Assembly: GCA_018676675.1 (NCBI GenBank)
Contig: JABHEG010000058.1
Span: 1 to 32,681, forward strand
Direction of reading: 5' to 3'
Length of the DNA stretch: 32,681 bases
DNA from: Lentisphaerota bacterium
Lineage (GTDB): Bacteria; Verrucomicrobiota; Lentisphaeria; Oligosphaerales; JABHEG01
The position numbers and the translations under genes were made by a program. The first letter of the stretch is position 1. Every line of letters starts with the position of its first letter. The notes below the pieces were generated by a model. The model made no database searches. It was given only the letters and a program-made list of their open reading frames with translations, and had not been told where the DNA came from. Positions 1 through 8,669 of the stretch are shown here, piece after piece.

Positions 1-338
1 GGAGAATCGCGAAGAATGGTCCGCCCGTAAGGGTTGCCAGGAAACAGAAAGGCCTCATTCGTCGAATGATGAACGCCGAGCCAAGAAACAGTGCCCGGCC
101 TACGGCTTACCGATCCCTGGCGCGGGAGCATTCCGGCCTCCTCGGCACGTACGTCTGTACGCACCAAGGTGCCCGAAACACTTCCACATCCAGGCATCAG
201 CAAGGGGTGGGCCCGCTATTCGCGCCCGCCGCCACTAGTAGGAAGAACGTTTGACTCCATAACTTGATTGGCGGACGGAAGTCGGTTGACCACATCTCCC
301 GCCTCCGGGAACCCGGCGACCATACGGACGAGCATGCT
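1..338. other. Left-edge region without a confident gene
   Basis: I see no gene I can support. One frame runs from the left edge to a TAA at 28-30 and could be the last nine codons of a gene cut by the window. Two other plus-strand frames stay open to about 235 and 254, but their translations are rich in Arg, Pro, His and Ser and have no recognisable domain. No convincing terminator or promoter stands out before murJ. Confidence 0.4.
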
Positions 339-1925
339 GTGAGTGAACGAAACAGGCACCTTGGTGGATCAATGCTCGTGGTGAGCGGCGGCGTGCTGCT
401 GAGCCGCGTTTTCGGGCTGGTTCGTGACGTCGTGTTCGCGTCTACATGGGGGACGAGCACGGCGTTTGCCGCGTTTGTCATCGCGTTCACCATCCCGAAT
501 ATTCTACGGGCTCTGTTTGGTGAGGGGGCGTTCTCCGCTGCCTTCGTGCCCACGTTTACCAAGACGCTTGAGGAAGAAGGGGAAGGCGCAGCGTGGTCTT
601 CGGCCCAGCGCATCGTCACCGTCCTTGGGGTTGTTCTCCTGGCGATAATCGGGGTGGTCGTCATAGCGTGTCTGATCGCCCGTCCGCTGTTGACTCGAGA
701 ACTGGATGTGCTCATCGCGCGTCTTTTGCCGTGGGTCATGCCCTATGCAGCGCTGATCTGCGTGACTGGTGCCTTGTCGGGCGTGCTGAACAGCATGCGG
801 CGTTTTGCCCTTCCCGCAGTTACTCCTGTCCTCCTGAATGCCACCCTCATCCTGACCGCCTTGTTCGTTGCCCCCCTGTGGACGGAGACCTCTCAGGATG
901 GTGTTCTGGTGTTGGCGATCGCCGTTCTTCTCGCGGGGGTCCTGCAACTTGGGCTGCAACTTGTCGGCTGTGGGAAACTGGGGTTGCGTTTCCGGGCGGA
1001 GTTCGCGCCAAGATCGGCGGATGTCCGGCATGTTACAATGCTGATGGCCCCGGCTCTGCTGGGGACCGGTGTTGCCCAGATCAACGTCGGTGTCGATCGA
1101 TTTCTGGCCCGTTGTCTCGGCGCCGACGCGACGGGGGCTCTCTACTACAGCCAGCGGCTGGTCTACCTCCCGGTTGGGCTTTTTGGGGTCGCCATGGCGG
1201 TGGTCAGTCTGCCGGCTTTGTCTAGGGCCTGGGCAAAAGGTGACCGGGTGGACATGGTGCAGAGTCTGACTTACGCACTGCGCATGGTTCTCTTCCTCAC
1301 GCTGCCGACTTTGGCCATTCTGGCCGTGTTGTCAGAGCCGATTGTCCAGCTCCTGTTTCAACGCGGGTCGTTCACGGCGCAAAGTACGCAGCATACGCTG
1401 TGGGCGCTCTGGTTCTACCTGCCCGGCATCCCAGCCTTTGCCTGCGCGAAGATCGCAGTGACCCCGTTTTACGCGAAGCACGATACGAAGACACCAGTCA
1501 AGATAGCGGCCGTGTGCCTTGTCCTGAACGTCATCCTGAACCTGGTCCTGATGCAGTTCCTCAAACAGGGCGGGCTGGCATTGGCGACGGCGCTCTGCTC
1601 CTGGCTGAATGTGACGCTCCTGCTACGGTGCACGCGCCGTGAGATCGGCGGCATCGGGGGCCGGCGGTTAGGCCTTAGCGTCCTCAAATCATCGGCTGCG
1701 GCACTGTCGGCGGGTGCTGCCTGCATGCTGGGCCGGCAGCTCGCCGCTCCACTTGTCGCCTCAGTGAGCGACCAGTCCCTGCTGCTCGGCCGGGCAATCG
1801 CTGTCTTGCTCCCGCTGGCCACCGGTGGGCTTGCATTTGTTGCGGCTGCAGGACTCCTTCGCTGCCCGGAACTTGGGGACTTGCTCAAAACCGTACTGAA
1901 GAAGTTTGGTCGGGACGACCGTTGA
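339..1925 (+). CDS. murJ: Lipid II flippase MurJ (MviN family)
   Basis: This is an inner-membrane flippase of the MOP exporter superfamily that moves lipid II to the outer leaflet for peptidoglycan synthesis. The protein is hydrophobic throughout, consistent with about 14 membrane helices. It carries the family-typical N-terminal block SRVFGLVRDVVFA followed by NILRALFGEGAFSAAFVP, then YYSQRLVYLPVGLFG mid-protein and LLFQRGSFT further on. I chose the GTG at 339 (528 residues) because it leaves about ten polar residues before the first helix, as is usual. A TTG at 264 would give 553 residues, and an ATG at 372 lies just before the first helix. The ribosome binding site is weak in every case. 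The neighbours have no obvious envelope role. The family call is secure; only the start is in doubt. Confidence 0.93.
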   Translation: MSERNRHLGGSMLVVSGGVLLSRVFGLVRDVVFASTWGTSTAFAAFVIAFTIPNILRALFGEGAFSAAFVPTFTKTLEEEGEGAAWSSAQRIVTVLGVVLLAIIGVVVIACLIARPLLTRELDVLIARLLPWVMPYAALICVTGALSGVLNSMRRFALPAVTPVLLNATLILTALFVAPLWTETSQDGVLVLAIAVLLAGVLQLGLQLVGCGKLGLRFRAEFAPRSADVRHVTMLMAPALLGTGVAQINVGVDRFLARCLGADATGALYYSQRLVYLPVGLFGVAMAVVSLPALSRAWAKGDRVDMVQSLTYALRMVLFLTLPTLAILAVLSEPIVQLLFQRGSFTAQSTQHTLWALWFYLPGIPAFACAKIAVTPFYAKHDTKTPVKIAAVCLVLNVILNLVLMQFLKQGGLALATALCSWLNVTLLLRCTRREIGGIGGRRLGLSVLKSSAAALSAGAACMLGRQLAAPLVASVSDQSLLLGRAIAVLLPLATGGLAFVAAAGLLRCPELGDLLKTVLKKFGRDDR

Positions 1926-2020
1926 TTCGAGGCCCGAGATACGCGGTTGGTGACGCGGAGAGGGAGTGTGGGTGCCTTGGGGCGGAGTCGCTTCAGAGCC
2001 CCTGGTAAGGAACACGAACC

Positions 2021-3124
2021 ATGGTGAATGCGCAACTCCTGTCACTTGTCCCCATCGCCATCCTTCTGGCCGGCAACAGCCGGACAGAAGGGGCTGGTGA
2101 GGCGCAGCCTGTAAAGAAACGACGCTACATCCAGGCCGTCGCTTTCGGCGACTCCCTCACCTGGTCCATGCGGGCTCCCTACGGAGAGAGGTACGCGGAC
2201 CACATCGAGGCCGAGTTGGCTGAGCGTCTCGGACCCGACATCTGCGTCGATGTCGCTGCGTGCGGCGCCGGAGGAAACACAGCCCGAGAAGCACTCCCCC
2301 GAGTTCAACGCGACCTGATCGACTACGCCCCCGATCTGGTCATCCTCAACCTCGGTGCCAACGACTCAGGCCGAGAGAAAAAAGAGGTCTTCGAACGTTC
2401 ATATCGGGCCATCCTGGAGCGGCTTCGAACTGAAACCGATGCGCTCGTTGTTTGCGAAACCATCCCGGTGCTTGACGAGGAGTGGCATCTCTACCGCGAT
2501 CGCGGTTTCGCCAGGAAAGCAGGCGGTCTCAACCGGTACCTGGAAGCGTTCAGCCATTCCTTTATCCGCAGAGTGGCGAAAGAGCACTCATCCCTCGTTC
2601 ATGACAGATTCAGTATCTACCACGACGCGCTTCGGGAAGCCCCTTCACTTCGTTCAAGGCTGATCCGTCGTGATGGCGTTCACCTGACCGAGGAAGGAAA
2701 TGCCTACTTCGCCAAGACACTGGCAGACCTTGTCAGGGACAGGGTCCTGGAACGCCAGAGACGGGAACCTGCGAACAGCGAAGAGTGGCTGGGAAGGGCC
2801 GAGAAGAACGCCACACTCCAACGCGTCCTCGCCGCGTCCAGCTCAGGTCCAGCCCTGCGAGCAGCTCTTCTCAAGAACGAGCACGTCGTGCGGCTTGAGC
2901 TGCAACAGGCACGTTCGCATGCCCGACGCGCCGCCTGCAGCAACGCCCCGGACCTCCGCACTACCGCCGCACGCATCGAGGCCCTCGCTGCCGCCTTTAT
3001 GGCCACTCAACGCATGCTCAATCCCGCAACCGCTAACGCCGGAGCAGGCAGCAGAAAATGGGCTCTTGAACGCCTCCAAGGCCTCTCAGACGTGCCTGGA
3101 GGGCTACGTCAATTGCTCGAGTAG
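2021..3124 (+). CDS. SGNH/GDSL-family hydrolase with extra helical C-terminus
   Basis: This is a serine esterase or lipase-like hydrolase of the SGNH fold. All the signature blocks are visible: AFGDSLT with the nucleophile Ser45, the Gly of GAGGNTA (82-88), the Asn of LGAND (111-115), and DGVH (218-221) supplying Asp and His. A short hydrophobic N-terminus (residues 5-18) may be a weak signal peptide, so export is possible but not certain. After about residue 250 the protein continues for some 117 residues that are Ala-, Arg- and Leu-rich, probably helical, and have no family I recognise. The start ATG is supported by GGTAAGGA 9 nt upstream. The gene converges on the oxidoreductase with only 12 bp between stops. 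The substrate is unknown; carbohydrate esters would fit the neighbourhood, but that is inference. Confidence 0.85.
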   Translation: MVNAQLLSLVPIAILLAGNSRTEGAGEAQPVKKRRYIQAVAFGDSLTWSMRAPYGERYADHIEAELAERLGPDICVDVAACGAGGNTAREALPRVQRDLIDYAPDLVILNLGANDSGREKKEVFERSYRAILERLRTETDALVVCETIPVLDEEWHLYRDRGFARKAGGLNRYLEAFSHSFIRRVAKEHSSLVHDRFSIYHDALREAPSLRSRLIRRDGVHLTEEGNAYFAKTLADLVRDRVLERQRREPANSEEWLGRAEKNATLQRVLAASSSGPALRAALLKNEHVVRLELQQARSHARRAACSNAPDLRTTAARIEALAAAFMATQRMLNPATANAGAGSRKWALERLQGLSDVPGGLRQLLE

Positions 3125-3136
3125 ACAGGCAATCGC

Positions 3137-4246
3137 CTACCCCAGGTCAACCGCCCCATCGAGTAACCCGATCGGCAACATCGCTGGACGCTCACACGTG
3201 CTCTCTACCTGCACGTGGGTGCCACTGTCCGAGGCATCGTGGAACGCGTGCATCAGATCAAGGACGTGGTACGTCAGCTCACCACCGGCGCGCGGACTAC
3301 GCCCGTTTTCGAGGGCACTGGCCATGTCCGCCACGCCAAGACCACGACTGTTCTCAGCGTGGGCGTGCGTCAGGGGAAGATGACTCCACTCATCGGCTCC
3401 CATTCGCTTGATCTTGATCGGCCCGCCAAAGGTATTGGGATTTGGCACGCTCAGGGAACCCTCTGTCCCGAACACCTCGATAAACGGGGTCTGGGATCCC
3501 CACACATCGAAGCTCGTCACGATTGTCCCGATCGCACCACCGGCAAAATCCATGATACCGGTCACGTGAGTAGGGACTTCGACCTCTACCTTCTGGCCGT
3601 ACTTCTTCTCGCTGGTAATGGTCCGCTCGGGGAACGTGATGCGGGTAGATCCGGTCACACGTTTCACCGGCCCAAGCAGACTGACCAGAGCCGTCAGATA
3701 GTACGGTCCCATGTCGAACATCGGGCCGCCACCGGCCTTGTAGTAGAACTCCGGGTCCGGATGCCAGCTCTCATGGCCGTGTCCCAACATGAATGTCTGA
3801 GCAGCGACCGGCTCGCCAATCCAGCCATCATCGATCAGCTTGCGGCAGGTCTGGATCCCCCCACCCAGGAATGTGTCAGGTGCACCCCCAACCAAGACGC
3901 CCTTCCCCTTCGCAGTAGCCAGCAGCTGCTTCCCTTCCTCCCGCTTCAACGCTAACGGCTTCTCCGTGTAGACGCTCTTGCCGGCCTCAAGCGCCTGCAT
4001 GGCCACGGGGAAATGGTCGGGAGGCGTCGACAGGTTCACCACGATGTCAATTCGGGGATCAGCCACGAGCTCTTCGGTCGACAGGATTTCGACCCCGGGG
4101 TATTCCTCGACCTTGGCCTCCGCCCGTTCGGGGATCAGCTCCGAGCAGGCCACAACATCCACGTTCCTGAACACCGTGCACAGGTTCTTGAAGTAAATCC
4201 CGCTGATATTCCCGCAACCGACAATTCCGACGCCTTTGTTCGCCAT
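3137..4246 (-). CDS. Gfo/Idh/MocA family NAD(P)-dependent oxidoreductase
   Basis: This is a cytoplasmic oxidoreductase that typically oxidises or reduces sugar-derived hydroxyls with NAD(P). The N-terminal Rossmann segment reads [10 protein letters not shown] (7-16). The family hallmark EKPLAL lies at 95-100 and includes the catalytic Lys of the EKP motif. [16 protein letters not shown] (172-187) matches the conserved C-terminal-domain segment that usually carries a D-x-G-x-H/Y pattern; here Tyr replaces the common His. The length of 369 residues is normal. Members are abundant in glycan-degrading PVC bacteria, where they handle monosaccharides such as inositol or modified sugars; the exact substrate cannot be read from the sequence. 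The gene faces away from the GT4 gene's 3' end across a 381-bp gap. Confidence 0.9.
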   Translation of the reverse strand: MANKGVGIVGCGNISGIYFKNLCTVFRNVDVVACSELIPERAEAKVEEYPGVEILSTEELVADPRIDIVVNLSTPPDHFPVAMQALEAGKSVYTEKPLALKREEGKQLLATAKGKGVLVGGAPDTFLGGGIQTCRKLIDDGWIGEPVAAQTFMLGHGHESWHPDPEFYYKAGGGPMFDMGPYYLTALVSLLGPVKRVTGSTRITFPERTITSEKKYGQKVEVEVPTHVTGIMDFAGGAIGTIVTSFDVWGSQTPFIEVFGTEGSLSVPNPNTFGGPIKIKRMGADEWSHLPLTHAHAENSRGLGVADMASALENGRSPRAGGELTYHVLDLMHAFHDASDSGTHVQVESTCERPAMLPIGLLDGAVDLG

Positions 4247-4627
4247 TCCGAGTTCCTTCGCTGTCTGTGGGTCTGGTGCACGACAATGACGGGGACATGA
4301 CGCCAGGCCCGCACCGTTTGTGATCGAAAGATACTATGATCCATAGGAGTTCCGTATACCACGCGCGACATAACAGGATAAAGGCCGATTCGGCAAGCAA
4401 TGGCGGGCCAGCAGTTCGGCATGCCTGCCGGGTGTCGTCCTGAATGGCGTCAAGGAGAAGGGCAATCGGGGCATGACAGCCCCTCCCACGTTGGCTGCAC
4501 CTGACCTCAATGTGGGAGGCGGTGCCATCCGGCGACCTCTTGTTGGCTGCACTCTTCGCCGCTTACCTGAGTGCCTGCCGAAGCAGCCGTGCACGACATC
4601 TGGTCCTCAGCGCCATCTGCCGTCGGG
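4247..4627. other. 381-bp intergenic region with hairpin and short direct repeat
   Basis: This stretch separates the oxidoreductase start from the glycosyltransferase stop (both genes on the minus strand). It must hold the promoter of the oxidoreductase, but I see no clear -35/-10 pair. An 8-bp inverted repeat, CCTCCCAC at 4482-4489 and GTGGGAGG at 4512-4519, has a 22-nt loop. The 11-mer GTTGGCTGCAC occurs twice in direct orientation, at 4490-4500 and 4542-4552. No coding sequence is supported. Confidence 0.4.
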
Positions 4628-5740
4628 TCAGTAGTCCAGGGCCTCCGGATAGATCCGGCAAACCTTCTCGGCCCAGCACTGCCAGGTCATCTCAGCCGCC
4701 CGACGCCTGCCCTGCTCTCGCAGTTCATTCTGAAGGTCTTTTGATTCGGCAAGCCTGCATAGCGCATGGCCGAGCTCAGCGGCGTTTCCCCGGGAGAACG
4801 ACAGGCCCGCGCCTCCTGCGGTCTCCGTCACAGCCGGACAGTCGCTGTGCACGACCGGAGTGCCCGACGCCATCGCCTCGAGCACGGGAAGACCGAACCC
4901 CTCTGTGAGCGACGGGAAAACGAATGCAGCAGCTCCTTGATACAGGCCGGGAAGATCTTCATCCGAAATAGGCCCGCGAGCGACGATCTTCCCGGGGCCC
5001 GAGTACCTCGCCAGGCGCTCGACGAGTGAACCTGAACGCCAGGCAGGACGCCCGGCAATGACCAGGTCCCAACCAATCGCATCGGCAACATCCGCGTAGG
5101 CGGCCAACAAGCTCGGGAGCCCCTTCTTGGGCTCGAGATTGCCGACGAACAGCAAATACGGCCGGGAACTGGATTGGGGGGCGGTGGGCTCTGAAACATC
5201 AGGAACGGAAAAGCGCGATGCATCGACCCCGAGGGGGACGACATAGACAGCCCCGAGCTTCTCACCAAACAAATCCAAAACGCGGTCCCGGACGTAACGA
5301 CTCGAGACAACAATCGCCGCCGCCTCACGGATGCTCGTCGGCATCAGAGAACGCATGTGGCGAGCGTTCCCCCAGGAACACAACTGCGGCTGATCCAGCG
5401 CAATGGTGTCATGGACGTTCAGCACATACGGAACCGGGCAACGCAACGGCGCAGTGTAGGCAAAAGCATGCAGCAGTTCTACGTGTTCGCGCTGCAACAG
5501 ACGCGGCAGGAGAATCTGCTGCCAAAGGACTCGAGCGGGAACGTGTTGGGTGACGTCCGGAAGCCTGCAGGTGGGCACGCCGTGCTCGCGACAGACGTCG
5601 AGCACAACCCGGTCACGGGCACAGACGCTGAAGTCCAGTCCCGCCGGGAGGCCCAGCAGGGACAGGACCTCGTGACGCACAGCCAACTGAACCCCTGAGT
5701 AGGGAGGTCGAATCACGCTGGCATCGCAGAGGATCTTCAT
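4628..5740 (-). CDS. Glycosyltransferase family 4-like (GT-B fold)
   Basis: This is a retaining GT-B glycosyltransferase expected to transfer a sugar from a nucleotide donor to a surface glycan or lipid-linked acceptor in the cytoplasm. The C-terminal donor domain is clear: LLFVGNLEPKKG (196-207) with the phosphate-contacting Lys, then TEGFGLPVLEAM (279-290) containing the E-x7-E pair Glu280/Glu288, then SGTPVV. The N-terminal domain has the typical NVHDTIAL (108-115) and a conserved P-L-G-V-D at 169-173. I start at the internal ATG (370 residues, beginning MKILCDASV). An upstream TTG at 5770 would add ten residues that do not look like family sequence. The gene diverges from xylF. Nothing nearby identifies donor or acceptor. 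Confidence 0.88.
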   Translation of the reverse strand: MKILCDASVIRPPYSGVQLAVRHEVLSLLGLPAGLDFSVCARDRVVLDVCREHGVPTCRLPDVTQHVPARVLWQQILLPRLLQREHVELLHAFAYTAPLRCPVPYVLNVHDTIALDQPQLCSWGNARHMRSLMPTSIREAAAIVVSSRYVRDRVLDLFGEKLGAVYVVPLGVDASRFSVPDVSEPTAPQSSSRPYLLFVGNLEPKKGLPSLLAAYADVADAIGWDLVIAGRPAWRSGSLVERLARYSGPGKIVARGPISDEDLPGLYQGAAAFVFPSLTEGFGLPVLEAMASGTPVVHSDCPAVTETAGGAGLSFSRGNAAELGHALCRLAESKDLQNELREQGRRRAAEMTWQCWAEKVCRIYPEALDY

Positions 5741-5792
5741 GGACGCGATTGGGCTCCAGAGGAGAGACAACGGCTCGTCACGCCATCCATAG

Positions 5793-5809
5793 GAGGGAGA
5801 GAGTCCCTC
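5793..5809. other. Small hairpin upstream of the glycosyltransferase
   Basis: GAGGGA and TCCCTC form a perfect 6-bp stem around a 5-nt loop in the divergent region between the glycosyltransferase and xylF. It lies in the leader of the minus-strand gene. A regulatory or structural role is possible but unsupported beyond the symmetry. Confidence 0.3.
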
Positions 5810-5874
5810 AAGGCAGGGCGTTTTCTCCCTCTACCTTACACCCCTGAGCTGCGGATGCCCCACAAGATGGACCG

Positions 5875-5890
5875 CCCAAGCGCGTTTGGG
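5875..5890. promoter_or_regulatory. Putative LacI-type operator upstream of xylF
   Basis: CCCAAGCGCGTTTGGG is a 16-bp palindrome with seven of eight pairs matching and a central CG step, the form typical of LacI/GalR-family operators. It overlaps the -35 position expected from the TATAAT box at 5909, where a bound repressor would block the polymerase. No LacI-family gene is in the window, so the cognate regulator would lie elsewhere. The palindrome is seen directly; the regulator type is inference. Confidence 0.5.
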
Positions 5891-5914
5891 GGCCTTGAAC
5901 GTACCATGTATAAT
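5886..5914 (+). promoter_or_regulatory. Promoter of the xylFGH operon
   Basis: A perfect TATAAT lies at 5909-5914. With a 17-bp spacer the -35 element is TTGGGG (5886-5891), matching three of six consensus bases. The weak -35 fits a promoter that is regulated or assisted. It would give a leader of about 65 nt before the xylF ATG at 5985. Confidence 0.55.
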
Positions 5915-5984
5915 ACGACCACGGAGCGAATAACGACCAACGCCGGCGCCACATGCCCCGGCACAGCCAAAGGGATGATCACCG

Positions 5985-7085
5985 ATGCACGGACAAACGA
6001 GTCTGCGAATGAAGCACGCGCTGCACGGCATGTTCTGCCTGGGGTTGCTGGCAGCGTGGCTGCCAACACAGGCCGCACCCAGGGACGGAAAACCGGTGAA
6101 GGTCGGGTTCCTCCTTGAGACGTATGATGTCAATCGTTGGGCCCGGGACGAGGCATTCTTCGTCGGCAAAGCGGAAGAGATGAATGCCAAGGTGATGAAG
6201 GCGGTGGCGGATGGGGATCAGGATCGCCAGAACAAGCAGGCGGAGAGTTTCCTGGTCCGTGGAGCCGATGTGCTCGTCGTCATACCGAAGAACCTCGAGA
6301 CCGCCGGGAGAATTGTGAAATCAGCTCACCCCCGCAAGGTGCCGGTCGTTGCCTACGATCGCCTGATCCGGAACTGCGACCTTGACGTCTACGTGACCTT
6401 CGATAACGAACAGGTTGGCTACCTCCAAGCCAAGGGAGTCCTCGAAGCCGTTCCCGAAGGCAACTACATCCTTCTGGGCGGAGCAGCCACAGACAACAAC
6501 GCCCGCCTGCTGCGCAAAGGACAGCTCAGGGCAATTGAGGAACACCGCAAGGCGACCGGTAAGACGATTACCGTGCTGGCGGATCCCTTTCTCGACAACT
6601 GGGATCGCGAAGAGGCCCGGCGGAAAGTGGGTAATATGCTGACCCGATTCAAAGCTCAAGGCAAGGCCGTCCAGGCAATCGTGGCCTCAAACGACTCTAC
6701 GGCCGGTGGAGCCATCGCGGCTCTTAAGGGCCAGGCCCTGGCTGGGAAGGTCGCTGTCTCCGGCCAGGACGCAGAACTTACGGCCTGCCAACGCGTCGTG
6801 GAAGGCACCCAGACACTGACCGTCTACAAGCCGGTCCGTCTACTCGCTGAAGTGGCCGCTGCCCTGGCGGTCGAGTTGGCCCGCGGAAAGACGGCCGAAG
6901 AGGCCATCCGGGAACTGGGGTATACCGTCCAGCTGCTCGACAACGGCAAGCGCCAGGTTCCCTCGATCTTTCTTACTCCGACGTTCGTCACCAAAGCCAA
7001 CATGGTCAAGACGGTCGTCAGCGATGACTGGCACCCACTCGAGAAGGTGTACAAGAACATCCCGAAAGACCAGTGGCCCAAGTGA
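5985..7085 (+). CDS. xylF: D-xylose-type ABC transporter substrate-binding protein XylF
   Basis: This is the periplasmic or surface sugar-binding protein of a CUT2-type importer. A signal peptide covers about residues 1-30 (positively charged start, hydrophobic core LGLLAAWL, then TQAAP). The mature part follows known XylF closely: DVLVVIPKN, VVAYDRLI, VTFDNEQVG, LLGGAATDNNA, VASNDSTAGGAIAAL, VSGQDAEL and GTQTLTVYKP all occur in the expected order. The length of 366 residues is slightly above the usual 330, through the N-terminus. The ATG is preceded by AGGGA at 9 nt spacing. An in-frame ATG at 6009 could also serve. It is the first gene of xylFGH and overlaps xylG. The substrate is most likely D-xylose, judged by overall similarity; a related aldopentose cannot be excluded. 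Confidence 0.93.
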   Translation: MHGQTSLRMKHALHGMFCLGLLAAWLPTQAAPRDGKPVKVGFLLETYDVNRWARDEAFFVGKAEEMNAKVMKAVADGDQDRQNKQAESFLVRGADVLVVIPKNLETAGRIVKSAHPRKVPVVAYDRLIRNCDLDVYVTFDNEQVGYLQAKGVLEAVPEGNYILLGGAATDNNARLLRKGQLRAIEEHRKATGKTITVLADPFLDNWDREEARRKVGNMLTRFKAQGKAVQAIVASNDSTAGGAIAALKGQALAGKVAVSGQDAELTACQRVVEGTQTLTVYKPVRLLAEVAAALAVELARGKTAEEAIRELGYTVQLLDNGKRQVPSIFLTPTFVTKANMVKTVVSDDWHPLEKVYKNIPKDQWPK

Positions 7086-8596
7086 GAACAGTGCCCCCAA
7101 TTCTCGAGGCACAGGACATTCGCAAGGACTTCCCCGGTGTCCGGGCGCTGGACCGGGTCGATTTCCAACTTCGGCCAGGGGAGATACACGCTCTCGTGGG
7201 CGAGAATGGTGCTGGAAAATCCACCCTCATCAAGATCCTGACCGGAGAGTATCCCGTCGGGACCTTCGAAGGGATGGTGGTCCTTCAGGGACATCAGGCC
7301 CACTTCCACTCAGTGCGGGATTCCCGGCAGGCGGGAATCGCGGCCGTCCACCAGGAACTTGCCTTGGTCGACGACCTGACCGTCGGTGAAAATGTCCTCT
7401 TGGGCGACGAGCCCACGCGCTTCGGGCTGTTCGACTGGGAGCGGCTCTACGAGCAAGCGGAAGCAGTGCTCGCCATACTGGGGATCGATATTGATGTACG
7501 CGAGGATGTCCGTCGCCTCGGGGTCGGCGAGCAACAGCTCGTAGAAATCGCGCGAGCACTGCGACGAAACGACCCAATCCTCCTGCTGGATGAACCGACG
7601 GCTGCTCTGGCGGGAAACGAAGTCCGCATCCTGCTGGACTTGCTCTCCCAGCTCAGGGAACAGGGCATCGCCATCATCTACATATCACACAAGCTGGATG
7701 AAGTGTTCACCATCGCTGACCGCATTACCGTGCTGCGCGACGGGAACACGATCGCCTCCAAGCCAACGGATGAGTGGAGTCAGGAAGCCGTCGTTGCAGC
7801 CATGGTTGGGCGGGAACAGGAAGCAACGCCAACCGTGAACGCCCCCCCCGCGGGGGACGTCCGTCTGGAAGTCTGCAAACTGGGCCTGCACGCTTCGACT
7901 CGCGGCGGCCACCCCTTACTGCAGGACGTGTCATTCACCGTTCGGGCAGGCGAGATTCTGGGCATCGCCGGCCTGATGGGCGCCGGGAGAACAGAACTGC
8001 TCTCAACCATCTTCGGTGCGGCTCCCGGACCGTGGCAAGGCGAGGTCCGGGTCGCCGGCAATCCCATCGCCCTGCGCAGCCCTGAAGACGCTGTGGCCGC
8101 CGGCCTGGCACTGGTCCCCGAAGATCGCAAGGCTGACGGACTGATCCTGCCCTTCAGCGTACTCACGAACCTCTCCCTGGCCCACCTGGATGACATCTCC
8201 GTGAGCGGAGTGATTGACCAACACAGGGAAGTGACCCATGGCGAGAAGCTTGTCGCCGATCTCGGCATCCGGACGCCCTCACTCCACGCTGAAACCCGAA
8301 CGCTATCCGGGGGGAACCAGCAGAAAACCGTCCTGGGCAAATGGCTGATGCGGGAGCCGAAAGTCCTGCTCCTCGATGAACCGACACGCGGAGTAGACGT
8401 TGGCGCGAAAGACGAAATCCATCGGCTTATCGCTGAGCTGACCAGCCGCGGAATGGCCGTTGTGATGGCATCCAGCGAGCTGCCTGAGTTGTTACAGGTT
8501 TCCGACCGGATTGTGGTGCTCCGCCGAGGCCGAATCGCGGGCGAGTTCACCCGGGCAGAAGCCACTCCCGAAGCAATTATGGCGTGCGCGACGTAG
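7082..8596 (+). CDS. xylG: D-xylose-type ABC transporter ATP-binding protein XylG
   Basis: This is a double ABC-cassette ATPase that energises the sugar importer. Cassette 1 has Walker A GENGAGKST (about 40-48), signature VGEQQ (148-152) and Walker B LLLDEPTAAL. Cassette 2 has the degenerate P-loop GLMGAGRTE usual for this subfamily, signature LSGGNQQ (407-413) and Walker B LLLDEPTRG. The segment EYPVGTFEG after the first P-loop is characteristic of XylG rather than RbsA or MglA. The start is one of three close GTG codons. The GTG at 7082 overlaps the xylF stop as GTGA, suggesting translational coupling; 7073 and 7091 are alternatives. The length of about 504 residues is normal. Confidence 0.93.
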   Translation: MRTVPPILEAQDIRKDFPGVRALDRVDFQLRPGEIHALVGENGAGKSTLIKILTGEYPVGTFEGMVVLQGHQAHFHSVRDSRQAGIAAVHQELALVDDLTVGENVLLGDEPTRFGLFDWERLYEQAEAVLAILGIDIDVREDVRRLGVGEQQLVEIARALRRNDPILLLDEPTAALAGNEVRILLDLLSQLREQGIAIIYISHKLDEVFTIADRITVLRDGNTIASKPTDEWSQEAVVAAMVGREQEATPTVNAPPAGDVRLEVCKLGLHASTRGGHPLLQDVSFTVRAGEILGIAGLMGAGRTELLSTIFGAAPGPWQGEVRVAGNPIALRSPEDAVAAGLALVPEDRKADGLILPFSVLTNLSLAHLDDISVSGVIDQHREVTHGEKLVADLGIRTPSLHAETRTLSGGNQQKTVLGKWLMREPKVLLLDEPTRGVDVGAKDEIHRLIAELTSRGMAVVMASSELPELLQVSDRIVVLRRGRIAGEFTRAEATPEAIMACAT

Positions 8597-8669
8597 GCCC
8601 GTGCCGACTGAGCGAAACGGCAACGGAAAACCGAAACAGACACACAGACGTGGAGATGACACTTCAGAT

